Source: an uncultured Bacteroidales bacterium (GTDB lineage: Bacteria; Bacteroidota; Bacteroidia; Bacteroidales; UBA932). Taken from it: 24,461 nt of DNA. The translations under genes were made by a program, and so were the position numbers. The notes below the pieces were generated by a model. That model searched no databases and was not told the origin of the DNA. It saw only the letters and a program-made list of their open reading frames with translations. The stretch is taken from NCBI GenBank assembly GCA_946530505.1, contig CAMNAD010000002.1, positions 1 to 24,461 on the forward strand, written 5' to 3'. Of this stretch, positions 14,661 to 21,626 are shown one piece after another. How positions within the stretch are numbered: position 1 is the first letter of the stretch; each line of letters starts with the position of its first letter.

Positions 14661-14684
14661 AAATAAATGCAGTTTGTGCGCAAC
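14637..14684. repeat. Second, overlapping 13-bp inverted repeat
   Basis: GTTGCGCACAAAC (14637-14649) and GTTTGTGCGCAAC (14672-14684) are perfect inverted copies 22 bases apart. The left copy lies inside the first inverted repeat, so the two structures are mutually exclusive in single-stranded form. Confidence 0.75.
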
Positions 14685-14752
14685 GCTTTACCCGGACGGA
14701 GAAACCAACATTTTCCTACCCGCACCTCAGTTCTACTGCCCTGCTTTCCCCG

Positions 14753-14838
14753 ATCCGTATGCAAAATGGGGCTTTCTGCATACAAACTGCTTGAAAAACG
14801 ACCGTTTGTATGCAGGAATGGCGGTTTTGCATACGGAT
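14753..14838. repeat. Palindromic intergenic element with 35-base arms
   Basis: The two arms (14753-14787 and 14804-14838) are inverted copies in which the outer 14 bases (ATCCGTATGCAAAA) and inner 11 bases (TGCATACAAAC) match exactly while the 10 bases between differ. The loop is 16 bases. Because of the symmetry both strands show weak frames with repeated YAK-FLHT-like words; I regard these as non-coding. Confidence 0.7.
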
Positions 14839-14970
14839 TGGGAAGAAAACCATCAGACTGTTGAAACCTGGACCGCGACCTGGAGCAAAAACGGCCAAAA
14901 ATGCAGCAGGTTCCCCTTCGCAGACCGGGACCTGGAGCGAAGCGACGCAGGGAGCTTGAAGGGGAAACGC
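14839..14970. other. Structured non-coding stretch between repeat and terminator
   Basis: No gene is seen here. There are two copies of GACCTGGAGC (14877-14886 and 14929-14938) and a near-perfect inverted pair, GTTCCCCTTC (14910-14919) with GAAGGGGAAAC (14958-14968). With the terminator at 14971 this could be a structured RNA or a further intergenic repeat unit, but nothing identifies it. Confidence 0.35.
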
Positions 14971-14998
14971 AAAAAGGCAGCCGAATGGCTGCCTTTTT
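14971..14998. terminator. Symmetric intrinsic terminator next to the tRNA
   Basis: AAAAAGGCAGCC (14971-14982) and GGCTGCCTTTTT (14987-14998) form a perfect 12-pair hairpin with a four-base loop and T-runs on both strands. On the minus strand it directly follows the tRNA and ends the rpsJ-tRNA transcript. Confidence 0.85.
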
Positions 14999-14999
14999 G

Positions 15000-15073
15000 T
15001 GGTCCCTGTAGGGCATGATCCTACGACCCCCTGATTATGAGTCAGATGCTCTAACCAACTGAGCTAAGGGACC
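15000..15073 (-). tRNA. tRNA with CAT anticodon (Ile2 or elongator Met)
   Basis: A 74-nucleotide cloverleaf is visible on the minus strand: acceptor GGTCCCT/AGGGACC with A73, D stem GCTC/GAGC, anticodon stem TCTGA/TCAGG with loop CTCATAA (anticodon CAT), variable GGGTC, and T stem GTAGG/CCTAC. CCA is not encoded. CAT anticodons belong to initiator Met, elongator Met or, after lysidine modification, Ile2. Pairs C4-G69 and C5-G68 and the start GGTCCCTTAGCTCAG resemble E. coli tRNA-Ile2 more than its elongator Met. The T loop reads ATCATGC instead of TTCxAxx. The tRNA lies 40 bases after rpsJ and may share its transcript. Confidence 0.88.
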
Positions 15074-15113
15074 GTTTGCCCGATCAGGCCGGGCTTGACG
15101 ACCTTGAGGCGCG

Positions 15114-15419
15114 TCAGACCTTGATCTCAACCTCTACACCGGAGGGGAGCTCGAGCTTCATGAGAGCGTCAACAGTCTTGCCGTTGGAGTCCTCGATGTC
15201 GAGCAGCCTGCGGTATGAATCGAGCTCGAACTGCTCGCGGGCCTTCTTGTTGACGAAGGTCGAGCGGTTCACAGTGAAGATCTTCTTGTTCGTGGGAAGC
15301 GGAATAGGACCAATCACCCGCGCACCGGTGCTCTTCACGGTCTCAACGATCTTGGCTGCGGATTTGTCCACGAGCATGTGATCGAAAGACTTGAGTTTAA
15401 TTCTGATTTTTTGGCTCAT
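15114..15419 (-). CDS. rpsJ: 30S ribosomal protein S10
   Basis: This is a 101-residue S10 (also known as NusE), part of the 30S head and of antitermination complexes. The start MSQKIRIKLKSFDH, then STGARVIGPIPLPT and KKIFTVNRSTFVNKKAREQFE, are diagnostic. It is the last protein gene of the str cluster here, 16 bases after fusA. The S10 operon genes (rplC, rplD and onward), which in many Bacteroidales follow rpsJ directly, are absent, and a tRNA and terminator follow instead. Confidence 0.97.
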   Translation of the reverse strand: MSQKIRIKLKSFDHMLVDKSAAKIVETVKSTGARVIGPIPLPTNKKIFTVNRSTFVNKKAREQFELDSYRRLLDIEDSNGKTVDALMKLELPSGVEVEIKV

Positions 15420-15435
15420 ATTGCAAATTTAATAA

Positions 15436-17553
15436 TTATTCGTCATCTGAAGGCAGACGATATCCACTTTTTTCGATAATATCTTTCGCCATCGCCGCAG
15501 GAACGGGATCGTAGTGGTCGAAAGTCATAGTCGAAGTAGCACGTCCGGAAGACAGGGTACGGAGAACCGTAACGTATCCGAACTGCTCTGCGAGCGGAAC
15601 GTATGCCTTGATAATCCTTGCACCGTTGGCTGTGCTGTCCATGTTCACGATCTGGCCGCGGCGGCGGTTGAGGTCGCCGACGATATCGCCCATGTAATCT
15701 TCGGGTGTTACCACCTCGAGGCTCATGATGGGCTCCAGGAGAACAGGATTGCACTTCGGGCACGCGTGCCTGAATGCCATACGACCTGCAAGTTCGAATG
15801 ATAACTGGTCGGAATCCACAGGGTGATAGGAACCGTCGAGCAGGGTGACCTTGAGGCTCTGCACTTCGTAGCCGGCGAGAACGCCGTTCGCCATTGCAGA
15901 CTCGAAACCCTTCTGCACGGAAGGAATGAATTCCTTGGGAACGTTTCCACCCTTGACGGCGCTTTCGAACTGAAGTCCGGTGACGCCGGGATCCGCAGGA
16001 CCAATTTCAACAATGATATCGGCAAACTTGCCACGGCCGCCCGTCTGCTTCTTGAATACTTCGCGAAGCTGGGTGGTAGTGGTGATCGCTTCCTTGTAGT
16101 TGACCATAGGTGCACCCTGGTTGATGTCCACACCGAACTCGCGGCGCAGACGGTCGACGATGATGTCGAGGTGCAGTTCTCCCATTCCGCTGATGATGGT
16201 CTGGCCGGTCTCCGCATCGGACTTGACGGTAAAGGTAGGATCCTCCTCCGCCAGCTTTCCGAGGGCGACTCCGAGTTTGTCAAGATCCTGCTGGGTCTTG
16301 GGCTCGATGGCGATACCGATAACGGGATCGGGGAACTCCATGGTCTCCAGGGCGAGCTTGTGGCTCTCGTCGCAGATGGTGTCCCCCGTGCGGAGGTCCT
16401 TGAATCCGACTGCCGCGCAGATGTCTCCGGCCTCCACGAAATCGATGGGATTCTGGTGGTTGGAGTGCATCTGATAGAGCCTGGCCACGCGCTCCTTCTT
16501 GCCCGTACGGGAGTTGACCACGTACGAACCGGCGTCGAGGTGACCTGAGTATGCCCTGAGGTATGCCAGACGGCCTACATAGGGATCGGTTGCAATCTTG
16601 AACACGAGCGCGCAGAACGGACCCTGGGCAGTGGGCTGAAGTTCCATCTCCTGCCCGGTGTGAGTGTTCGTCGCCTTGGTGTTGCCGATGTCCCAGGGAG
16701 AAGGAAGGTAGCGGACTACTGCGTCGAGGAGGAACTGGATACCCTTGTTCTTGTAGGAAGATCCGCAGGTCGCAGGCACGATCTTCATCTCGATCGTACC
16801 CTTGCGGAGAGCGGCGATGATTTCTTCCTCGGTAAGGGAAGCAGGGTCCTCGAAGTATTTCTCCATCAGGGAGTCGTCACAGTCGACCGCAGCCTCTACG
16901 AGACGGTCTCTCCAGGCTTCGACCTCTTCCTGCATCTCTGCAGGCACCTCGCGTACATCATAATTTACCAGGTCTTCGCCGGTATTGTAGATGTACGCTT
17001 TGCGTGAGATCAAGTCAACAATACCGGCGAATGTTTCTTCTCCGCCGATAGGGAGACTTATCGGTACGGCCGTAGCCCCCAGCTTGTTCTTGATATCCTC
17101 AACACAGCCGAGGAAGTCCGCACCTACGCGGTCCATCTTGTTCACGTATGCAATCTTGGGTACTCCGTATTTGTCGGCCTGGCGCCAGACAGTCTCACTC
17201 TGAGGCTGCACCTTGCCTACGGCATCGAACGTGGCAATCGTGCCGTCGAGCACGCGAAGCGAACGCTCCACCTCGACGGTGAAGTCCACGTGACCGGGAG
17301 TGTCGATCAGGTTGATCTGAAAGACCTTTCCGGCGTAGTGCCAAAAGGCGGTAGTAGCAGCAGAGGTGATGGTAATTCCCCTCTCCTGCTCCTGGACCAT
17401 CCAGTCCATTGTGGCGGCGCCATCGTGCACTTCCCCGATCTTGTGAGTCTTTCCTGTATAGAACAGGATACGCTCCGAGGTCGTGGTCTTGCCGGCATCG
17501 ATGTGCGCCATGATGCCGATGTTACGGGTAAAATGTAAATCCCTTCCAGCCAT
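15436..17553 (-). CDS. fusA: Elongation factor G
   Basis: This 705-residue translational GTPase drives translocation and, with the recycling factor, ribosome recycling. The G1 motif AHIDAGKTT, the G2/switch I region ERGITITSAATT, G3 DTPGHVDF and G4 NKMD are all present near the N-terminus. Domain II, III, IV and V sequences follow to a normal length. It keeps the full set of GTPase motifs, so it reads as the main EF-G rather than a GTPase-poor paralogue. It lies in the str operon between rpsG (19-base gap) and rpsJ (16-base gap). Confidence 0.97.
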   Translation of the reverse strand: MAGRDLHFTRNIGIMAHIDAGKTTTSERILFYTGKTHKIGEVHDGAATMDWMVQEQERGITITSAATTAFWHYAGKVFQINLIDTPGHVDFTVEVERSLRVLDGTIATFDAVGKVQPQSETVWRQADKYGVPKIAYVNKMDRVGADFLGCVEDIKNKLGATAVPISLPIGGEETFAGIVDLISRKAYIYNTGEDLVNYDVREVPAEMQEEVEAWRDRLVEAAVDCDDSLMEKYFEDPASLTEEEIIAALRKGTIEMKIVPATCGSSYKNKGIQFLLDAVVRYLPSPWDIGNTKATNTHTGQEMELQPTAQGPFCALVFKIATDPYVGRLAYLRAYSGHLDAGSYVVNSRTGKKERVARLYQMHSNHQNPIDFVEAGDICAAVGFKDLRTGDTICDESHKLALETMEFPDPVIGIAIEPKTQQDLDKLGVALGKLAEEDPTFTVKSDAETGQTIISGMGELHLDIIVDRLRREFGVDINQGAPMVNYKEAITTTTQLREVFKKQTGGRGKFADIIVEIGPADPGVTGLQFESAVKGGNVPKEFIPSVQKGFESAMANGVLAGYEVQSLKVTLLDGSYHPVDSDQLSFELAGRMAFRHACPKCNPVLLEPIMSLEVVTPEDYMGDIVGDLNRRRGQIVNMDSTANGARIIKAYVPLAEQFGYVTVLRTLSSGRATSTMTFDHYDPVPAAMAKDIIEKSGYRLPSDDE

Positions 17554-17572
17554 CTAACTAACTAACCAAAAA

Positions 17573-18049
17573 CTAGAAACGGAAGTGTGCGAATGCCTTG
17601 TTGGCTTCTGCCATACGGTGCATATCCTCTTTGCGCTTGAATGCACCGCCTTCATTGTTGTAACCCGCTACGATTTCTGCAGCGAGCTTTTCTGCCATCG
17701 AGTGGCCGGAACGCTTGCGGGCGAATTGTATCATATTCTTCATTGCGAGAGATACTTTACGCTCCGGACGCAACTCTGTCGGCACCTGGAAGTTGGCACC
17801 ACCGATACGGCGTGACTTGACCTCGATCTGAGGTGTCACGTTCTCGAGAGCCTGCCTCCAAATATCGAGAGGAGCCTTGTCAGAATCCTTCATCTTCTCG
17901 CCTACCATGTCAATGGCATCGTAAAAAATAGAATACGCGATACTCTTCTTCCCCTGCAACATCAGATTGTTCACGAAACGAGTGACCTCGATGTCGTGGA
18001 ACTTGGGATCAGGAAGTAGAATCCTCTTCTTAGGCTTTGCTTTTCTCAT
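17573..18049 (-). CDS. rpsG: 30S ribosomal protein S7
   Basis: A 158-residue S7 that nucleates assembly of the 30S head and contacts the exit-site tRNA. The start MRKAKPKKRILLPDPKF and the internal ALENVTPQIEVKSRRIGGANFQVP are diagnostic, and it ends HRMAEANKAFAHFRF. In E. coli S7 represses its own operon, but I see no matching structure here. It follows rpsL after 33 bases and precedes fusA by 19. Confidence 0.97.
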   Translation of the reverse strand: MRKAKPKKRILLPDPKFHDIEVTRFVNNLMLQGKKSIAYSIFYDAIDMVGEKMKDSDKAPLDIWRQALENVTPQIEVKSRRIGGANFQVPTELRPERKVSLAMKNMIQFARKRSGHSMAEKLAAEIVAGYNNEGGAFKRKEDMHRMAEANKAFAHFRF

Positions 18050-18082
18050 AACTGAAAAAATTAATGATTAAACACCCGACGG

Positions 18083-18457
18083 CTACTTCTTCGGCCTCTT
18101 GGCGCCGTAGAGCGAGCGGGACTGGGTCCTGCCTTCTACGCCAGCCGTGTCCAAAGCGCCGCGAAGGATGTGATAACGTACACCAGGGAGGTCCTTCACA
18201 CGACCGCCGCGGACCAGCACGATGCTGTGTTCCTGGAGGTTGTGGCCCTCGCCCGGGATGTAGGCGTTCACCTCTTTAGCGTTGGAGAGACGTACACGGG
18301 CAACCTTACGCATTGCTGAGTTAGGTTTCTTAGGGGTAGTAGTATAAACCCTGACGCATACGCCGCGCTTCTGAGGGCACGCATCCAATGCGCGAGACTT
18401 GCTCTTCACTTCGAGAGTCTCACGTCCTTTGCGAACCAATTGTTGAATTGTCGGCAT
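18083..18457 (-). CDS. rpsL: 30S ribosomal protein S12
   Basis: This is a 124-residue S12, a decoding-centre protein. The segment TTPKKPNSAMRKVARV and GRVKDLPGVRYHILRG are present. The lysines equivalent to K43 and K88 of E. coli, changed in many streptomycin-resistant mutants, are both Lys here, so this gene gives no sign of such resistance. It is the first gene of the str operon, preceded by a full TTG-N19-TATATTTG promoter that is interlocked with the terminator of the upstream gene. Confidence 0.97.
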   Translation of the reverse strand: MPTIQQLVRKGRETLEVKSKSRALDACPQKRGVCVRVYTTTPKKPNSAMRKVARVRLSNAKEVNAYIPGEGHNLQEHSIVLVRGGRVKDLPGVRYHILRGALDTAGVEGRTQSRSLYGAKRPKK

Positions 18458-18468
18458 AAATTAATAAT

Positions 18469-18500
18469 TAAAAAAAAACACCCCCATAAAAAAGGGGGTG
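18469..18500 (-). terminator. Terminator of the envelope operon, inside the rpsL leader
   Basis: On the minus strand CACCCCC and GGGGGTG pair perfectly around an 8-base loop and are followed by a run of T. It fits as the intrinsic terminator for the operon ending at 18520. It starts on the base right after the rpsL -7 box. Confidence 0.75.
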
Positions 18501-18530
18501 CAAATATACGGAAAATTTTTTATAATGCAA
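18501..18530 (-). promoter_or_regulatory. Promoter of the str operon
   Basis: On the minus strand TTG (18530-18528), a 19-base spacer and TATATTTG (18508-18501) match the Bacteroidota consensus exactly. The TTG lies inside the last codons of the upstream OmpA/TPR gene. Transcription should start within the terminator hairpin, so the new transcript would carry only part of it. Confidence 0.75.
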
Positions 18531-20169
18531 CGAATTCGATATCCTTGAGGGCTTTTTCGCGGAGCGCAGGCTCTTTTTCGCAAGCGGAATCGAGCAATTT
18601 CTTCGCTTCCTTCAACTTGCCTCTGCGTGCTGCAACTACGGCACGGTAATAATCGGCCTCGGCACTGTCCACATTCTTAAGGGCAGATTCAGCAGCGTCC
18701 AGCTCGCCGCACATAATGTTGGCGATGGCCTCGTTGACATCTCCCGCACCCTTGAGCTTGTCGGCGGCTGTATGATAATCACCTTTCGCAAGGGCTACGA
18801 GACCGAGGTTCCTGTTAGCGGAAACACTGCCGGACTTCTCCAAAAATTCGGCGGCCTTGTCGAAATTGCCGCGGCGGATCTCGACGACACCGAGGGCGTT
18901 GAGCACGTCGGGATCGTTCTGGTCCTTCATCTGCTGGAGATACATCTCTGTAACGGCATGAGCTCCCTGATCGAGCTTGAGGATGGCAAGGTCGTAGCGG
19001 CCTACCTGGGAGTTGTAGCGCTCTGCAGCTGCCCTATAGAAAAGTTCCTTGCGCTCAGGATCCTCGGAAGTGGCGGCGATGCGCAGCACTGCAGGCTCGT
19101 CTACCAGATAAAGAAGCTTTCTGTCGGCAAGGCGCTGGAGCTCTGCATCGGTGTAGTTCTCATATTCCACCTCCGTAACGAAGCGCGAACGACGGAGTTC
19201 GGGAAGAACCTCCTTCTTGAGCTCGGTGAAGATCTGGCTCATATTGCGGATCTCGCTCTCGCGCACCTCGGGATCGTTGTACATGGAGAGCACGCGGAGG
19301 ATCAGGTCCTTGTCTTCGATATTCGATTTGGCCACAGCTTCCTGGAAGCCTTCCCAATCCTGACCTACGCTCTGGACGTCGGGAGTGCCGGCGTCAAGGT
19401 TCTTGGAGACGGAGCCCCAGGCCTTCTTCGCAGCGTCCGAACGCTCCTTGGAGAGCTTCGCGTTGCGCTCCTCGCCGCCTTCGGGAGATGCATAGGAGAT
19501 TATCTTCACGTCCTTTATCTTCGCGCGGTCGTTCTCGGCGAGTTCGGCAAGCTGCTCCTTGTATTCCGTAAAGGCCGAGCTGGAAATTTCGCTGTTCTTT
19601 ACTGCGGAAGAGTTGACATCGTAGTGGATCTGGCCCTCGCTTGTCTTGGTATAGGAGTGCTGGTAGCCGTCTTCCTTATACTCATAGTAGCCGTGGTTGG
19701 AGAAATTGTTGCCGGTAAGAATCACACCGTCGGCGACCTTGCGGCTGGGGAGGGCTATATTCTTGTCCTTGTACGTTGCTACGCTGCGGAGTTCGAGGTA
19801 GCACTTCTTCATACCTTCCACATAGGGGATGGTGAAAGTCTCCACCACGGAACCGCCTTCGCTCGAAATCACCTTGTTGTTCTCGCGCACGTTGGAACCC
19901 TGATAGCGGAACACGGGGCCGGCGGCCTCGCCGCCTTCATAAACAATGACGGGAGTGACGGCAAGTTTGCTTTCGGAAGAGAAATATGCTGCAGGATAAT
20001 CGACAGTGATGCTGACCGGGATCTCGTTGTTGATGACGGTGAGAACCTCGGGGACGCAACTTACGCCAACATTGCTGGCGGAGTCAGCCATCTGTTGTGC
20101 AGAATTCTTGTTGCAGGCGACCAGGACAAGCGCTGTGGCGGCAACTGCGAAAATCTTGGTAATCTTCAT
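18520..20169 (-). CDS. OmpA-like/TPR lipoprotein
   Basis: This is a 549-residue lipoprotein with signal MKITKIFAVAATALVLVAC (C19), so it is likely anchored in an envelope membrane. Residues about 30-150 are beta-rich. An OmpA C-terminal-like segment (about 185-260: ISYASPEGGEERNAKLSKERSDAAKKAW) suggests peptidoglycan binding. The C-terminal half (about 385-535) is a chain of TPR-like helices (LNALGVVEIRRGNFDKAAEFLEKSG and similar). Its exact function is unknown. It is the last gene of a five-gene operon, 3 bases after secG, which suggests a role in envelope building or protein export. Confidence 0.8.
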   Translation of the reverse strand: MKITKIFAVAATALVLVACNKNSAQQMADSASNVGVSCVPEVLTVINNEIPVSITVDYPAAYFSSESKLAVTPVIVYEGGEAAGPVFRYQGSNVRENNKVISSEGGSVVETFTIPYVEGMKKCYLELRSVATYKDKNIALPSRKVADGVILTGNNFSNHGYYEYKEDGYQHSYTKTSEGQIHYDVNSSAVKNSEISSSAFTEYKEQLAELAENDRAKIKDVKIISYASPEGGEERNAKLSKERSDAAKKAWGSVSKNLDAGTPDVQSVGQDWEGFQEAVAKSNIEDKDLILRVLSMYNDPEVRESEIRNMSQIFTELKKEVLPELRRSRFVTEVEYENYTDAELQRLADRKLLYLVDEPAVLRIAATSEDPERKELFYRAAAERYNSQVGRYDLAILKLDQGAHAVTEMYLQQMKDQNDPDVLNALGVVEIRRGNFDKAAEFLEKSGSVSANRNLGLVALAKGDYHTAADKLKGAGDVNEAIANIMCGELDAAESALKNVDSAEADYYRAVVAARRGKLKEAKKLLDSACEKEPALREKALKDIEFVAL

Positions 20170-20172
20170 AAT

Positions 20173-20517
20173 TTACTCTGCCTCGGAAGTGGGAGCAGCC
20201 TGCTCGATGGGAGCAGTGGGGAATTCAGGCTGTGCGGCAGCCTCGGTATTCTCAAGTTCGTTGGTAATGTCCGTTCCGCTGGTCTTGCTGCGTGCGGAGA
20301 ACGAAGCGATGATGGATACAACGAGGATGAATACTACCAGACCCCAGGTGATCTTCTCGAGAATGTCGGCTGTCTGGCGTACGCCGAAGGTCTGGTTGCC
20401 GGCCACGAAATTGCTGGCAAGGCCTTCGCCCTTTCCGTTCTGGAGAAGGACTACACCGATAAGCAGGAGGCTCGCCAGGACGATGAGCACTGTCAGGATT
20501 GTAAATACTGCGTTCAT
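20173..20517 (-). CDS. secG: Preprotein translocase subunit SecG
   Basis: A 114-residue protein with two membrane helices (about 4-23 and 56-75), the conserved loop VLLQNGKGEGLASNF between them, and a long acidic, alanine-rich tail. SecG assists SecYE-mediated export. The GEGLA loop is diagnostic. It is 3 bases downstream of the small TPR-like gene and 3 bases upstream of the OmpA/TPR lipoprotein gene. Confidence 0.93.
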   Translation of the reverse strand: MNAVFTILTVLIVLASLLLIGVVLLQNGKGEGLASNFVAGNQTFGVRQTADILEKITWGLVVFILVVSIIASFSARSKTSGTDITNELENTEAAAQPEFPTAPIEQAAPTSEAE

Positions 20518-20520
20518 ATA

Positions 20521-21129
20521 CTATTTCTTTAATTTTTCGATAAGGGATGCAAAGTAAGCACTTTTTTCCGGGAATCGCAAACTTAAGCGCGAATAAATTT
20601 GAGCCGCCTGCTCCGGATAGCCCTGGTCTGCATAGATTTGGGCCAGTGTCTCGGTGAAAAATGCATTGATGGAATCGTTTGTAGCAGCGTCGTTCGGCAT
20701 GACGGCATCGGCGGACTCCGGCTTTTCCTGTGCCATGGAGCCGAAAGAGTTGTCGCCTTCCTGTTTCACGGCTGCATACTGCTGGGCGGAAAAGTAGTCG
20801 CCGCCTACTACGATCACCCTGCGGGGAGCGCCTTCGTCCTTTATCTCTCCCACACCTTCATCTATATACGCGCGCAAGAGTTCCTTTACCTGGATGTCGG
20901 AGTAGTCGGCCTTGTGGCCTTTATGGGCCAGACCGGCGATGATGCGGCGCGAGCCTATGTAAAGGGCAGCGTCGGCATAGCGTTCGTCGCTCCAGGCGCC
21001 TTCGCCCAGTTCGGACATCCTGCGGCAGAGTTCCTTGCGGGCGCCGCCGAACCAGGGATAGAGGTTCACCACGCCGTTCAGTTCGTCCAGATTCAGTTTT
21101 TTGAGATCGATGTAATCGTTTTCTACCAT
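20521..21129 (-). CDS. Conserved Bacteroidales protein with C-terminal TPR-like repeat
   Basis: A 202-residue soluble protein without a signal peptide. The N-terminal half (LKKLNLDELNGVVNLYPWFGGARKELCRRM) is alpha-helical and the C-terminal about 50 residues (FFTETLAQIYADQGYPEQAAQIYSRLSLRFPEKSAYFASL) read as one or two TPR helices. A glycine-rich VIVVGGDYFS segment lies in the middle. I do not recognise a function. The start overlaps the lptE stop by 7 bases and the stop is 3 bases from secG, which ties it to envelope biogenesis. Confidence 0.75.
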   Translation of the reverse strand: MVENDYIDLKKLNLDELNGVVNLYPWFGGARKELCRRMSELGEGAWSDERYADAALYIGSRRIIAGLAHKGHKADYSDIQVKELLRAYIDEGVGEIKDEGAPRRVIVVGGDYFSAQQYAAVKQEGDNSFGSMAQEKPESADAVMPNDAATNDSINAFFTETLAQIYADQGYPEQAAQIYSRLSLRFPEKSAYFASLIEKLKK

Positions 21130-21626
21130 TGTGCGACGGTTGCGTTGAAGATGTCTTCTATTATCTTGTCAATGATCTCGGCGCAGAGGGTACTCTCCAC
21201 GGCGTCGAGCGAATTGCTGGAATCATAGTCGGCATAGGCCGAGAAACTCTTGCCGGAGAAGCTCTCCTCCGGATGCTTCACGTTGTTGAAATCTATCTTT
21301 ACCGCAACGGTAAGGCGGTTCTGCGCGGCAACCTCATCCGCAGTAACGGCTGACGCCTGCACATCGTACCCTACAATCTCCCCTATGATTTCGAGGTCCC
21401 CGTCCATCTCCACCTGCTCGAGGTTGGTCATCCTGCGGAAGCGGGTGCGAAGTTCCTCGGAAATGTCGTTCGCCAGCGAAGGGTTCACCCGCATGGCCTT
21501 GTATTCGAAGGTGGGGAGACAGATGGTATGCACGTCCGGATCGATGGAGGTGCCGGAGAAGGAATAGCTCACCCGGCATCCTGCCAGACAAAGGACGGCT
21601 GCTATTATGTAGAGGGCCTTTTTCAT
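21123..21626 (-). CDS. lptE: LptE-like lipoprotein (LPS assembly)
   Basis: A 167-residue lipoprotein with signal MKKALYIIAAVLCLAGC (C17), followed by the Bacteroidota LptE pattern: VSYSFSGTSI, then ICLPTFEYKA and an ANDISEELRTRFRR helix. LptE plugs the LptD barrel that places lipopolysaccharide in the outer membrane. The in-frame extension to 21782 lies in another frame of the regulator gene and is not coding. The start at 21626 overlaps the regulator stop by 4 bases (ATGA), and its own stop overlaps the next gene. Confidence 0.87.
   Translation of the reverse strand: MKKALYIIAAVLCLAGCRVSYSFSGTSIDPDVHTICLPTFEYKAMRVNPSLANDISEELRTRFRRMTNLEQVEMDGDLEIIGEIVGYDVQASAVTADEVAAQNRLTVAVKIDFNNVKHPEESFSGKSFSAYADYDSSNSLDAVESTLCAEIIDKIIEDIFNATVAQW

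Noticed and set aside
14621..14684. CRISPR-like or MITE reading of the inverted repeats
   Set aside because: The repeats are inverted, not spaced direct repeats, and their fit between the -33 and -7 elements is better explained as operators. No target-site duplication or transposase is seen.
14612..15016. 134-residue minus-strand frame and a 147-residue plus-strand frame with repeated YAK-FLHT words
   Set aside because: Both arise from the same palindromic element, which reads alike on both strands. They cross the terminator and an ATPase promoter and have no start signal.
18772..20532. 586-residue plus-strand frame opposite the OmpA/TPR and secG genes
   Set aside because: Both genes on the other strand are supported by signal peptides, motifs and tight operon spacing. 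The mirror frame has no recognisable motif or promoter.
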